A DNA stretch of 64,000 nucleotides, from the NCBI GenBank assembly GCA_002050235.1, contig MWST01000033.1, positions 65,986-129,985 of the forward strand, read 5' to 3'. The notes beneath the pieces were generated by a model. It was not told the origin of the DNA. It did no database searches and was given only the letters and a program-made list of their open reading frames with translations. Made by a program: the position numbers and the translations under genes. Below, piece after piece: positions 1 to 8,592 of this stretch (position 1 is its first letter; every line of letters begins with the position of its first letter). This DNA is from Polyangiaceae bacterium UTPRO1 (GTDB lineage: Bacteria > Desulfobacterota > Binatia > UTPRO1).

Positions 1-43
1 GGGCGCGGTTGCGGGCCCCACGGGCTCCTGGGATAGAGGGGGC

Positions 44-889
44 GTGACAGAAGCGGCCCGCTGGTTCGTCGGAGGTCCAGGCGGGGAAGCCCCTGTGGTG
101 TCGATCGTGATCCTGACCTGGAACTCGCGCGCCCTGCTGGCGGCGTGCCTGGAGGCGCTGCCGGCAGCGACGGCGTCGATCCCGACCGAGGTCATCGTCG
201 TCGACAACGGCTCCCGCGACGGCACTGCGGAGCTGCTCGCCCGCCACCATGGCTTGGTGACGATCACCAACGCCACCAATCGCGGCGTGGCGCCGGCCCG
301 CAATCAGGGCCTGCGCCGCGCCCGCGGCGAGATGGTGGCTCTCCTCGACGTCGACACCGTGCCGGCGCCGGGCTCCTTCGCGACCCTGGTGGCGCGCTTG
401 CGGGCCGCTCCCCGGGTCGGCCTCGTCGGTCCGAAGCTCGTCGCCCCCGACGGCACCCTGCAGTACAGCTGCCGACGCTTTCCGACGCTCGCCGACAAGC
501 TGCTGCGGCGGTTGCCGGCGCGCTGCGGGGCTGCGGTGACGGACGATGTCGAGCTGCGCTGGTGGGATCATGCCGGCGTGCGCCCGGTCGACTACGTGAT
601 CGGCGCCTGCCAACTGATCCGCAAGACTGCGCTCGACGAGGTCGGCCTCCTCGACGAGCGCATCTTCTACGGACCCGAGGACGTCGATCTCTGCCTGCGC
701 CTGCATCGTGCCGGGTGGGGGGTCGAGTACGTGCCCGAGGCCGTGGTCGTGCACCTGGAGCGTCGGGTGACCCGCAGGCTCCTCTCGGCGCTGACGATGC
801 GCCACGTCTACGGGCTCGGCTATTTCTTCTGGAAGCACGGCTACCTGCTCACGCGGCCGACGCCGGCGACGCTGCGCCGGGCGGCATGA
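44..889 (+). CDS. GT2 family glycosyltransferase
   Basis: Predicted 281-residue cytoplasmic glycosyltransferase of family GT2 (GT-A fold), which transfers a sugar from a nucleotide-sugar donor. The N-terminal strand VSIVILTWNS (about residues 19-28), the DNGSRDGT turn (54-61), the metal-binding DVD at 102-104 and the later GPEDVDLCLR segment are typical of rhamnosyltransferase-like GT2 enzymes. It starts at GTG 44 behind a G-rich Shine-Dalgarno stretch. Its stop overlaps the ATG of the next glycosyltransferase by 4 bases, and a sugar-1-phosphate transferase follows, so a role in building a lipid-linked or surface glycan is inferred. The sugar and acceptor are unknown. Confidence 0.88.
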   Translation: MTEAARWFVGGPGGEAPVVSIVILTWNSRALLAACLEALPAATASIPTEVIVVDNGSRDGTAELLARHHGLVTITNATNRGVAPARNQGLRRARGEMVALLDVDTVPAPGSFATLVARLRAAPRVGLVGPKLVAPDGTLQYSCRRFPTLADKLLRRLPARCGAAVTDDVELRWWDHAGVRPVDYVIGACQLIRKTALDEVGLLDERIFYGPEDVDLCLRLHRAGWGVEYVPEAVVVHLERRVTRRLLSALTMRHVYGLGYFFWKHGYLLTRPTPATLRRAA

Positions 890-1848
890 CGGCGTTCGAC
901 CGCGCCGCGCGGCCGCCGGCGCTTACGATCGGCGTGCCCGCGAGCACCGGCGAGGACGACCTGCCGGCGACGCTCGCGAGCCTCGCTGCCAGCGCCGCCG
1001 GACTGGAAGAGCCCTTCGAGGCGATCGTCGCCGTCAACGGCCCCGAGGAGCCGGCGCCTGCGGTCGCGGGAGCCGAGGCCTTCGCGCACGGCGCCGGACT
1101 GCCGCTCGTGCCGCCCGGGGCCGCACCGCCAGCGTGCGGATCGTGCGTGCGCATTCTGCGGCTGCCGCTGCGCAGCAAGACCGCCGCCTGGAATGCGATC
1201 CGCGACGCGGCACGTGCGCCGGTGATCGTCTTCGCCGACGCCGACGTGCGCGTCGCACCGGCGGCGCTGCCGCTGCTCGTGCGCCGGCTCGCGCGCTCGC
1301 CGGAGCTCGCGATCGCCGCCGGCCGCGAGGAGCCGCTGCTGACGTCCGCCGACGGCCTCGTCGCCCGGGTGGCGGCGCTGCCGCATCGCTTCGATTTCGG
1401 CAACGTGCCGGGGCGGCTGTACGCGCTGCGCTCGGCGGCGCTCCCCGAGCCGATGCCGGCCTCGGTGCTGCACGAGGACGCGTACCTCTCGGTCCGTCTC
1501 GGGCGTGAGCGCTTCGCGAAAGAGCCCGGCGCCGTCGTCCGCCTGCGCCCGCCGACGACCTGGAGCGACTACCTCCGCCAGCGGGTCCGCAACGAGGTCG
1601 GCAAGCTCCAGCTCGTGCGCGAGTTTCCGGAGCTCCATCACGCGCACGGCTTCGGCGTCTATCCGTGGCGGCGGTTCGTGCGCGAGATCGCGCCGCGCGA
1701 GTACCCGTTGGTCATCCTGGCGCTGGCGGCGCGCGCCTATGCCCGGGTCCACGCGCTCTGGCGGATTCGCCGCGGCATCGACAACGGCTGGCGCGTCCTG
1801 GCATCGACGAAGCGCTGGCCCGTAGCCGGCGGCGGCGCCGGGAGCTGA
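886..1848 (+). CDS. GT2-like glycosyltransferase
   Basis: A 320-residue protein starting at ATG 886, which overlaps the stop of the preceding gene (ATGA). A longer in-frame reading upstream is antisense-like and rejected. The fold markers are a conserved first strand near residue 14, FADAD at 116-120 as the DxD metal site, and LHEDAYLSVR near residue 190, matching the ED of the GT2 C-terminal half. The tail (SDYLRQRVRNEVGK onwards) is basic and may lie on the membrane. It is translationally coupled to the first GT2 gene and probably adds another sugar in the same glycan pathway. The specificity cannot be read from the sequence. Confidence 0.8.
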   Translation: MTAFDRAARPPALTIGVPASTGEDDLPATLASLAASAAGLEEPFEAIVAVNGPEEPAPAVAGAEAFAHGAGLPLVPPGAAPPACGSCVRILRLPLRSKTAAWNAIRDAARAPVIVFADADVRVAPAALPLLVRRLARSPELAIAAGREEPLLTSADGLVARVAALPHRFDFGNVPGRLYALRSAALPEPMPASVLHEDAYLSVRLGRERFAKEPGAVVRLRPPTTWSDYLRQRVRNEVGKLQLVREFPELHHAHGFGVYPWRRFVREIAPREYPLVILALAARAYARVHALWRIRRGIDNGWRVLASTKRWPVAGGGAGS

Positions 1849-1854
1849 CCGGTC

Positions 1855-3264
1855 ATGGAACGCCGCGGCCTGCGCGAGCAGAGCACGATCGCGCTGCTCA
1901 TCCTCTGCGATCTCCTGTGGGCGGTCGTCGCCTATGCCATCGCCTTCTTCCTCCGCGTCTATTTTCCGCTGCCGCTGACCGCCGATTTCCTGCCGCCGGC
2001 GAGGGTCTTCGAGCTGCGACACATGCTGCCGGCGATCGTCCTCGCCGAGCTCGTCACCCTCTATTTCTTCGGCTTCTACGACCTGCGGGCGCTGCGCGCC
2101 GGCTTCCGGCCCATGGTCAACAGCGTCGTCGCGCTCTTCGTCCACATGCTGGCGACGACCGCGCTCTACTTCTTCAGCGGCGACGTCAGCTTCCCGCGCT
2201 CGGTGCTGGTCGTCTACTGGCTCGTCAACGCCGCCGGCGTCGCCGCCATCCGCGGTTGGGTCGGGCGGCGCCTGGCGGCATCGTCGCCGACGCGCGTACT
2301 CCTGGTCGGGACCGCCGAGGAGATCGCTCAGTTCCTCGAAGGCGTCGGCGAACCGCGCCTCCACCACGTCGACATCGTCGGCGCGGTCGCGGTGCCGGCG
2401 GACGGAGCCGGCAACGGACACACGCTGCCGCGGCTCGCCGGCGGTCTGCCGTGGCTCGGCGGGGCGGCCGATCTGCCGCGCCTCCTCGCCGAGCACGACG
2501 TCGGCGAGATCGTCCTGCTCTCGCCGCTTTCGTGGCGCGACCGACTCGTGGACCGGTTGCTGCGGCAGAACCGCCGGCCGCGCGTCAGCGTCGTGCCGTC
2601 GGTGTACGACATCCTGGTCGGGCGCGTATCGTCGGGCCGTATCCACGACATCCCGGTCGTCGAGGTGGTGAAGAATCCCCGCGACGATCTCGCCTATCTA
2701 TTCAAGCGCTGCACCGATTTCCTGGTGGCCGGCGTGCTGCTCGTCGCCACCCTGCCGATCGTGCTCGTCGCCGCCGTCGCCGTGAAGCTGGGCTCGCCGG
2801 GGCCGATCTTCTACCGCCAGCGGCGGGTGGGGCAGGGCGGCGCGCAGTTCACGATCTGGAAGTTCCGAACCATGTTCGAGAACGCCGAGCAGGGCAGCGG
2901 TCCGGTGCTCGCGAGCCACGCCGACGAGCGGGTAACGCCGGTCGGACGCCTGCTGCGCGCGAGCCGCATCGACGAGATCCCGCAGCTCTGGAACGTCCTG
3001 AACGGCACGATGAGCCTGATCGGCCCGCGGCCCGAACGTCCGGAGTTCGCGCGCCGCTACGCCGAGGAGATCCCGGGTTACCTGGAGCGTTTGCAGGTGA
3101 AGCCCGGACTCACCGGCCTCGCCCAGGTGAACGGCGAGTACCACACGAGTCCGGCGTACAAGCTCAAGTACGACCTCGCCTACATCTACAATTATTCCAT
3201 CACCCTCGATCTCAAGATCATGGCCGAAACGGTGAAGGTGATGGTGACGCGGCGAGGCGTGTGA
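1855..3264 (+). CDS. Polyprenyl-phosphate sugar-1-phosphate transferase (WbaP/WcaJ type)
   Basis: A 469-residue membrane protein. Residues about 1-130 hold four or five hydrophobic helices, the middle (about 140-265) resembles the nucleotide-binding CoA-like domain of this family, and residues about 278-469 are the bacterial sugar transferase domain. That domain has a membrane helix followed by SPGPIFYRQRRVG, WKFRTM and SLIGPRPERPEF. The family transfers a sugar phosphate from a UDP-sugar to undecaprenyl phosphate, the first step of exopolysaccharide or O-antigen synthesis. It starts 6 bases after the previous stop. With the two glycosyltransferases it forms a short surface-glycan operon. Confidence 0.93.
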   Translation: MERRGLREQSTIALLILCDLLWAVVAYAIAFFLRVYFPLPLTADFLPPARVFELRHMLPAIVLAELVTLYFFGFYDLRALRAGFRPMVNSVVALFVHMLATTALYFFSGDVSFPRSVLVVYWLVNAAGVAAIRGWVGRRLAASSPTRVLLVGTAEEIAQFLEGVGEPRLHHVDIVGAVAVPADGAGNGHTLPRLAGGLPWLGGAADLPRLLAEHDVGEIVLLSPLSWRDRLVDRLLRQNRRPRVSVVPSVYDILVGRVSSGRIHDIPVVEVVKNPRDDLAYLFKRCTDFLVAGVLLVATLPIVLVAAVAVKLGSPGPIFYRQRRVGQGGAQFTIWKFRTMFENAEQGSGPVLASHADERVTPVGRLLRASRIDEIPQLWNVLNGTMSLIGPRPERPEFARRYAEEIPGYLERLQVKPGLTGLAQVNGEYHTSPAYKLKYDLAYIYNYSITLDLKIMAETVKVMVTRRGV

Positions 3265-3314
3265 CGCGGGCGCGCGGTGGCGGGAGCGGATCGCGGGTGG
3301 TAAGCAGGCCCGCT

Positions 3315-3569
3315 ATGCGCGGGGCGACGACGGAGCGGGTACGGGACGTCTTGACCCGGGTCCTGCGCGTGCCGCCGACCATGTTCGCAAGCCCGGCCCG
3401 CCTCGACGCCATCGCGGCGGTGGACTCACTGTCGCTGGCCGAGCTCGCCGCGGCGCTCGACGAAGAGTTCGCGATCGAGATCGACGGCGAGCGCCTGACG
3501 GCGGGGCTTTCCCTGCCGCAGATCGTAGCCCTCGTCGAAGAGGCGCAGGGCGCCGCGGCGTCCCGCTAA
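3315..3569 (+). CDS. Acyl carrier protein
   Basis: An 84-residue protein from ATG 3315 (GTG 3297 is a possible in-frame alternative). The motif AAVDSLSLAEL carries the DSL signature, with Ser38 as the predicted 4'-phosphopantetheine attachment site; the rest is helical and acidic, as expected of an ACP. Its last 4 bases overlap the convergent acyltransferase gene. A fatty-acyl-AMP ligase (6248-4500) and an LpxL-like acyltransferase (4447-3566) lie just downstream on the other strand. A plausible chain is that the ligase loads a fatty acid onto this ACP and the acyltransferase passes it to a glycan or lipid. That chain is inferred from neighbours only. Confidence 0.85.
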   Translation: MRGATTERVRDVLTRVLRVPPTMFASPARLDAIAAVDSLSLAELAAALDEEFAIEIDGERLTAGLSLPQIVALVEEAQGAAASR

Positions 3570-4447
3570 CGCTCCTCCGCCGGCGCCGGCAGATAGGGCC
3601 AGAGCCACCACTCTCCGGGCCAGCGGCGGATGATCGCTTCGAGCTCGCGGCCGATCGCCTCCAGGGGCGGATCCTTGCCGACCGACGCGATCGGGTTCCC
3701 GTAGTGCATGTCGATGCGGCCGGCCCCGGCGACGGCGACCACGGGGCGCACGGGCACGCCGGCGATCGCCGCCAGCACGAACAGGCCGGCGGCGATGCGC
3801 ACGCGTTCGCCGCAGAGACTGATCGTCGCCGAGCGGGCGACGATGTCACCGGGGACGTCCATGAGGGCGAAGAGCGATCTTCCTTTGACGAGACGAGCGC
3901 GCGCCGCTCCCAGGTCCTCGGCGCTGGTGCCCAGGAACTCGGTCGCGGTCGCGTGCTCGAGCCAGGCCACCTTGCGCCGGCCCCAGGCGCGCTTCGCCGC
4001 CGACATCGGGTTCGAGTCGTCGAGCGGTCGCGCCATGAGGCGCAGGTCGAGGCCCTGCAGGCGGCGCAGGTACACGAAGGCGAGGTTTGGGCTGCCCAAG
4101 TGGAGGGTTGCCCAGATCGCGGGGTCGGCGCCGGCCGGCGGCGGCGTCGCCGTGCGGAAGGCGCCCGCCAGATCGTTCGGATGGCGCATGTACCAGCTGA
4201 CGTCGGCTTCTTCGCGCGCTTCCGAGTAGAGCGCCGCGCGCGCGACGGCAGCTGCGCGCCGAGCGTCGATCGCGAGCCAGCGCTCGATGCGGGCGCTCGC
4301 GGCCCGGCAGCGGCCGGCGTCGAGCCGTGACTCGACGCCGGCGCAGAGTCGGGCGTAGCCGCCGCCGGCGCGGCGGCTGCGCGCGGCCCAGGGGAGGAGC
4401 GTCCCGTAGCGCAGCGTTTCCCAGCGCGCGCGCAGACCGGTGCTCAC
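3566..4447 (-). CDS. LpxL/HtrB-like lipid acyltransferase with altered motif
   Basis: A 293-residue protein starting at GTG 4447, about 50 bases downstream of the fatty-acyl-AMP ligase gene and on the same strand. Its length and the order of its segments fit the LpxL/LpxM (HtrB) family, inner-membrane enzymes that acylate lipid A or related glycolipids from acyl-ACP. In that family the catalytic motif is His-x4-Asp/Glu. Here it reads HLGSPN, His116-x4-Asn121, so the acidic partner is replaced by Asn. Later segments (SLFALMDVPGD, AAGLFVLAAIAGVPVRPV) match the family's second half. The fold looks safe; activity or substrate may differ from lipid A acylation. Confidence 0.75.
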   Translation of the reverse strand: MSTGLRARWETLRYGTLLPWAARSRRAGGGYARLCAGVESRLDAGRCRAASARIERWLAIDARRAAAVARAALYSEAREEADVSWYMRHPNDLAGAFRTATPPPAGADPAIWATLHLGSPNLAFVYLRRLQGLDLRLMARPLDDSNPMSAAKRAWGRRKVAWLEHATATEFLGTSAEDLGAARARLVKGRSLFALMDVPGDIVARSATISLCGERVRIAAGLFVLAAIAGVPVRPVVAVAGAGRIDMHYGNPIASVGKDPPLEAIGRELEAIIRRWPGEWWLWPYLPAPAEER

Positions 4448-4499
4448 GTGTGGCGCTGCTCCGGACGTTGCCGGAGCGGCCGGCGGCGGCGCGAGCGCA

Positions 4500-6248
4500 T
4501 CACCCGGGGAGGAAGGCGGCGGCGTAGCGCTCGCGGGTGGCGGCGCGCGCGAGCTTGCCGCTGGTGGTCTTGCGGATACCGCCCGGCGGTACGAGTTCGA
4601 GGTGGCGGATGGCGAGGCCGGTGGTGCGGGTCACGTGGCTGCGGATGGCGCCCGCGAGCTCGGCGAGCGCCGATTCGCGGCGCGTCGCCGCCGCGTCGTC
4701 GGCCTCGGCGAATCTGGTTTCGACGACGGCGGCGACGTCCTCGGTGCCGCGGTCCGGATCGACGACGCCGAAGACGACGACACACCCGGCGCGGACGCCC
4801 GGGACTTCGTTGATGGCCGCTTCGATGTGGTTCGGAGCATACTTCTCGCCGGCGACGATGATCAGGTCCTTGCTCCGCGCGACGAAGAAGAGGTCCCCGT
4901 CGGCCAGGTAGCCGCGGTCGCCGGTGTCCAGCCAGCCGTCCACCAGGGTGCGGGCCGTGAGCTCGGGGTCGCGATGGTAGCCGGCGAAGAGCGAGTCGCT
5001 GCGCAGCCACACCTCGCCGATCCGCCGATCCGCGAGGACGCGTCCGCCCTCACGGATCTCGATGGTGCAGCGCGGCAGGCAGCGACCGATGGCCACCGAC
5101 TCGATGCCGGCGCCGTCGGTCGGACGCGCTTCGCCGTGCGCCGCGAGGGCCGCGCGGTCGATCGTCTCGATGCGCGGTTCGCCCTCGCCATGAGCGGTCG
5201 CGATGGTGACGTTCTCGGCGAGCCCCCAGGCGGGCGTCATCGCCGCGGCGCGGAAGCCGTAGGGAGCGAAGCGTTCCGTGAAGGTACGGATGGTGCGGGC
5301 GAGCACGGGTTCGGCGGCGTTGATGGCGAGGCGCCACGACGAGAGGTCGAGGCCCGCGAGCTGCTCTTCGCGCAGACGCTGGACGCAGAGCGCATAGGCG
5401 AAGTTCGGGGCCCACGACAGCGTGCCGCCATAGCGGTGCAGTCCCGCGAGCCACACCCGCGGCTCGCGGATGAAGTCGGTGGTGGGGATCAGCACCGTCG
5501 GACACCCGCAGAGGAGCGGCAGCAGGAAGGCGTCGATGAGCCCCATGTCGTGATAGAGGGGGATCCAGTTGACGCTCACGTCGCGCGGACCGATGCCGAG
5601 GCCGTCACGGATGGCGCGGACGTTGTTGAGCATGGCGCGATGGGAGAGGCGGATGCCCTTGGGCGGACCCGTGGATCCGGACGAGAACTGGACGGTGGCG
5701 ACGTCGTCGGGGTCGGGCAGGATCGCCGCCCGCTCCCGGACCGTGCCGGCCGCGTCCACGTCGGCGGGGCCGACGAAGCCGCCCGCCGGCGCCGCGGCGC
5801 TCTCCGCGCGCAGGATCGCGGCGCTGGTGTCGTCGCAGTAGGCGAGGTGCGCCGGGCCGCATAGGAGCATGCCGCCGATCAGGCGTCGGTAGGCGGCGGG
5901 CTCGGCAGCGCGCTGCGTCGGTGTCGAAGCGAGCGCCGGGACGCCGCCCGCGAGGAGCGTCCCGACGTAGGCGGCGACGAGCTCGGCGCCCGTCGGCAGG
6001 ATCGTCAGCACGTGTCCGCCGCGTTGCAGGCCGCGGGCTTCGAGGACGGCGCGGACGGCGCCGGCGCGCGCCAGGAGCCGTCCCAGCGTCAGGCGCTCCT
6101 CCCGCCCCGAGCGGTCGTAGAACACGAGGCAGGCGAAGTCCGGGTGCGCCTCGGCGAGGCGGACGAGGGCTTCGGTGATGGTCCCGACTTCGTCGAGGAA
6201 GCCGCGGGCCACGGGGCTCTCCGGCAGCTGCACGCGCTCCCACGCCAT
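4500..6248 (-). CDS. Fatty-acyl-AMP ligase (FAAL)
   Basis: A 582-residue member of the acyl-activating superfamily starting at ATG 6248. The ATP-binding A3 loop VQFSSGSTGPPKG is at about 186-198, WIPLYHDMGL at 228-237 is typical of FAAL and long-chain enzymes, and the C-terminal catalytic lysine lies in TTSGKLA (Lys565). FAALs form acyl-adenylates and pass the acyl group to an ACP rather than CoA. The FAAL call rests on the YHDMGLI block and on the ACP and acyltransferase genes alongside. It probably forms a leftward operon with the LpxL-like gene, whose start is 52 bases beyond its stop. Confidence 0.88.
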   Translation of the reverse strand: MAWERVQLPESPVARGFLDEVGTITEALVRLAEAHPDFACLVFYDRSGREERLTLGRLLARAGAVRAVLEARGLQRGGHVLTILPTGAELVAAYVGTLLAGGVPALASTPTQRAAEPAAYRRLIGGMLLCGPAHLAYCDDTSAAILRAESAAAPAGGFVGPADVDAAGTVRERAAILPDPDDVATVQFSSGSTGPPKGIRLSHRAMLNNVRAIRDGLGIGPRDVSVNWIPLYHDMGLIDAFLLPLLCGCPTVLIPTTDFIREPRVWLAGLHRYGGTLSWAPNFAYALCVQRLREEQLAGLDLSSWRLAINAAEPVLARTIRTFTERFAPYGFRAAAMTPAWGLAENVTIATAHGEGEPRIETIDRAALAAHGEARPTDGAGIESVAIGRCLPRCTIEIREGGRVLADRRIGEVWLRSDSLFAGYHRDPELTARTLVDGWLDTGDRGYLADGDLFFVARSKDLIIVAGEKYAPNHIEAAINEVPGVRAGCVVVFGVVDPDRGTEDVAAVVETRFAEADDAAATRRESALAELAGAIRSHVTRTTGLAIRHLELVPPGGIRKTTSGKLARAATRERYAAAFLPG

Positions 6249-6340
6249 CGGCGCCGGAGCCTACCGCCTCGCTTCCGGAGCGGCAATCGACGCCGCGGCC
6301 GCCTTTTGTTCCGCGGGCGGCTGCGGGCTAAGGAAGCGCC

Positions 6341-7540
6341 GTGCGGGCGCTCGGTTCCGAGTGGTCGGCGCGCGAGCTCGGCGTCGCTGCGGTCCTGGTG
6401 ATCGCTTCCACGGCGCTCGCCATACTGCTTGGCGAGGTGATCGTTCGCGCCCTCGTCCATCGCGACGCCGACGGACAGGAATGGCTGTACGACCGCCGTC
6501 TTCAGCCCTACCGCCTGCCGCAGCGCCAGATCGCAGCGACGCTCTCCAGGCTGCAGGCCGGGACGTCGTTCCTGGCCTACGACCCGGAGCTCGGCTGGTC
6601 GCCGCGACCGGGAGCTCGCAGCGCGGACGGTCTCAGCCGTGTCGACGCCGGCGGCATCCGAACCGACCGGGACATACCCGTGGAACGCGCGGCGCCGGGG
6701 CTCCGGGTAGCACTCTTCGGCGACTCGTTCACGTTCGGCGACGAGGTCGGTCAGGAGCAGACGTGGGGCGCGGCACTGGAGCGCCGGCTCGCCGACCGCG
6801 GCGTCGCCGCCGAGGTCCTGAACTTCGGCGCCAATGCCTATGGCATGGACCAGGCCTATCTGCGCTGGCGGCGGGACGGGCGACGCTATCGACCCGACGT
6901 CGTGGTGTTCGGCTTCCAGGGCGAAGACGTGCTGCGCAACGTCAACGTCTTCCGACCGCTCTATTTCGAGCGCAGCGAGGTGCCGCTGTCGAAGCCGCGC
7001 TTCGTCGAACGCGGCGGCGCGCTGGTGTTGCTGAACGTGCCGACGATCCCTCCCGCAGAGCTGCCGCGCGCCTTCGCGGCGCTCGAAGCGGAGCCGCTGT
7101 TCGCCTACGAGCGCTTCGGGGCGCCGTTCGCGGGACGCTGGTGGCTGCACGTGAAGGTCGCCGCACTCCTCGCACCGGCCTTGGCGAGCACCGATCCCTG
7201 GCATCTCGACGCCGAAACGCGCAGCCTGGCGAGCCGGATCGTCGCCGCGTTCGCGGAAGACGTCGCCAGCGCCTCCGCGGCGTTCCTCGTCGTCGATCTG
7301 CCGCGCCGCGAGGATCTCGCGACGCTTCGCCGCGGCGGCGCACTCTGGTACGGCGACGTCTTCGGCGATCTGGCGCGCCGCCACCGGCTGGTGAGCCCCC
7401 TCGCCGGCACCGCCGGCGCCGACGATCCGGCGTCGTTCCGGCCGCGCGGACACTACGGACCGGCGTTGAATGCGGCGATCGGCGCCGGGCTCGCCGAGCC
7501 GGTGCTGGAGGCGTGGCGGGCGGCGGCGCGCAGCGAGTGA
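6341..7540 (+). CDS. SGNH/GDSL hydrolase-like membrane-anchored protein
   Basis: A 399-residue protein starting at GTG 6341 behind an AAGGA Shine-Dalgarno. One hydrophobic helix at about 15-36 anchors it to the inner membrane, leaving most of the chain periplasmic. Block I of the SGNH fold is VALFGDSFTFG with Ser129, and an N-containing block follows at NFGANAYG (about 166-173). A terminal His in FRPRGHYGP may complete the catalytic set, but the DxxH spacing is not clear. Such proteins often add or remove O-acetyl groups on glycans. It is transcribed away from the FAAL gene and its partner glycan is unknown. A similar protein sits at 17155-18498. Confidence 0.72.
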   Translation: MRALGSEWSARELGVAAVLVIASTALAILLGEVIVRALVHRDADGQEWLYDRRLQPYRLPQRQIAATLSRLQAGTSFLAYDPELGWSPRPGARSADGLSRVDAGGIRTDRDIPVERAAPGLRVALFGDSFTFGDEVGQEQTWGAALERRLADRGVAAEVLNFGANAYGMDQAYLRWRRDGRRYRPDVVVFGFQGEDVLRNVNVFRPLYFERSEVPLSKPRFVERGGALVLLNVPTIPPAELPRAFAALEAEPLFAYERFGAPFAGRWWLHVKVAALLAPALASTDPWHLDAETRSLASRIVAAFAEDVASASAAFLVVDLPRREDLATLRRGGALWYGDVFGDLARRHRLVSPLAGTAGADDPASFRPRGHYGPALNAAIGAGLAEPVLEAWRAAARSE

Positions 7541-7564
7541 GCGGCGGGTGCCTCGTCGCCGGCG

Positions 7565-8353
7565 TCAGCGTCCCGTGAACTCCGGCTTGCGCTTCTCGAG
7601 AAAGGCGCGAACTCCTTCGCGGCCGTCGCTGGTGCCCGCCGCGGCGGCGATGGCGCGCGCTTCGAGCTCCATCTGCGCTTCGAGGCCGTGCTCGAAGGAT
7701 TCGTTCAGGAGCGCCTTCACGGCGCCGAGGGCGCGCGTCGGGCCGGCGGCGAGGGTGGTTGCTAGCGCCGTTGCCTCCGGGAGCAGCCGCTCGGCCGGCA
7801 CCACCCGGTTCACCAGTCCCCACTCGAGCGCCTCGGCGGCGCTGAGGCGGCGATTGGTGAGCATGAGCTCGCGAGCTCTGCGGTCGCCGATCCGCCGCGG
7901 CAGGAAGAAGGTCGAGCTGCCGTCGGGAACGAGCCCCGCCTGGGTATACGCCATGACGAAGCCCGCCGTGTCGGCAGCGATAACTAGGTCGGCGGCGGCA
8001 GCGAGGGAGAAGCCGGCGCCGGCAGCCATGCCGTTGACGGCCGCTATCACGGGCGCATCCATGCGCACCAGGCGCGAGATCGCTGCGTGCAGGTAGGAGG
8101 TCAGCTCCTTCAGATGGCTCGCTACCGCGGCGCCGGCGCCCGAGAACGAGCGCAGGTCGCCGCCGGCGCAGAACATCTTGCCGGCCCCCGTCAATACGAC
8201 GGCGCGCACCTCGGGGTCGTCGTCGCAGGCGATGGCCGCCAGCATGAGCTCGCGGGCGAGAGGAAGATCGATGCTGTTGGCGGCGCTCGGCCGGTTCAGG
8301 GTGAGGATGGCGACGCCGTCGCGCTGCTCGCGGGTGACGTTGGGCTCGGACAC
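7565..8353 (-). CDS. Enoyl-CoA hydratase/isomerase family protein (PaaG-like)
   Basis: A 262-residue crotonase-fold protein starting at GTG 8353 with GGAGG upstream. The oxyanion-hole segments FCAGGDLRSF (61-70) and GMAAGAGFSLA (108-118) are present. In the catalytic region the chain reads GLVPDGSSTFFLPRRIG, which resembles PaaG-type isomerases with a GLVPD block rather than classical enoyl-CoA hydratase with two glutamates. It should act on an acyl-CoA in the cytoplasm, moving or hydrating a double bond. It is divergent from the aldehyde dehydrogenase gene, with 239 bases between. The substrate is not known. Confidence 0.85.
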   Translation of the reverse strand: MSEPNVTREQRDGVAILTLNRPSAANSIDLPLARELMLAAIACDDDPEVRAVVLTGAGKMFCAGGDLRSFSGAGAAVASHLKELTSYLHAAISRLVRMDAPVIAAVNGMAAGAGFSLAAAADLVIAADTAGFVMAYTQAGLVPDGSSTFFLPRRIGDRRARELMLTNRRLSAAEALEWGLVNRVVPAERLLPEATALATTLAAGPTRALGAVKALLNESFEHGLEAQMELEARAIAAAAGTSDGREGVRAFLEKRKPEFTGR

Positions 8354-8461
8354 GGGAATTCCTCCGCGCGGCGTTTCAGCACAAATCCGCCGTGGCAGCG
8401 AACGCGGGCGCAGCAGGGCGCGCCTCGGTGCACGCTCCGCCGCCAGTGCGGTCCGGCGCCG

Positions 8462-8491
8462 CGGTGCAGTCGGGCTCGGTGCAGTCTGGCT
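8462..8491. repeat. Tandem 15-bp repeat in the divergent promoter region
   Basis: Two adjacent copies of CGGTGCAGT(C/T)(G/T)GGCT occupy 8462-8476 and 8477-8491, differing at two bases. They lie between the divergent enoyl-CoA hydratase and aldehyde dehydrogenase genes. Just after them comes TTGACG (8493-8498), then TACCTT (8517-8522) at 18-base spacing, a possible promoter for the dehydrogenase. The repeats could be an activator site placed just upstream of the -35. No protein can be assigned. Confidence 0.35.
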
Positions 8492-8592
8492 CTTGACGCA
8501 ATGTCGCCGAGCTGACTACCTTTCCGGCGCCCGGTTCCCCGCCGCCACCCGGGCGGCGCGACCACTCGACCGGCGCCGAGAAGGAGCCACCC

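Noticed and set aside
841..2646. Long minus-strand frame of 601 codons
   Set aside because: Antisense to two clear genes, with Arg/Asp/Glu-heavy composition and no family features.
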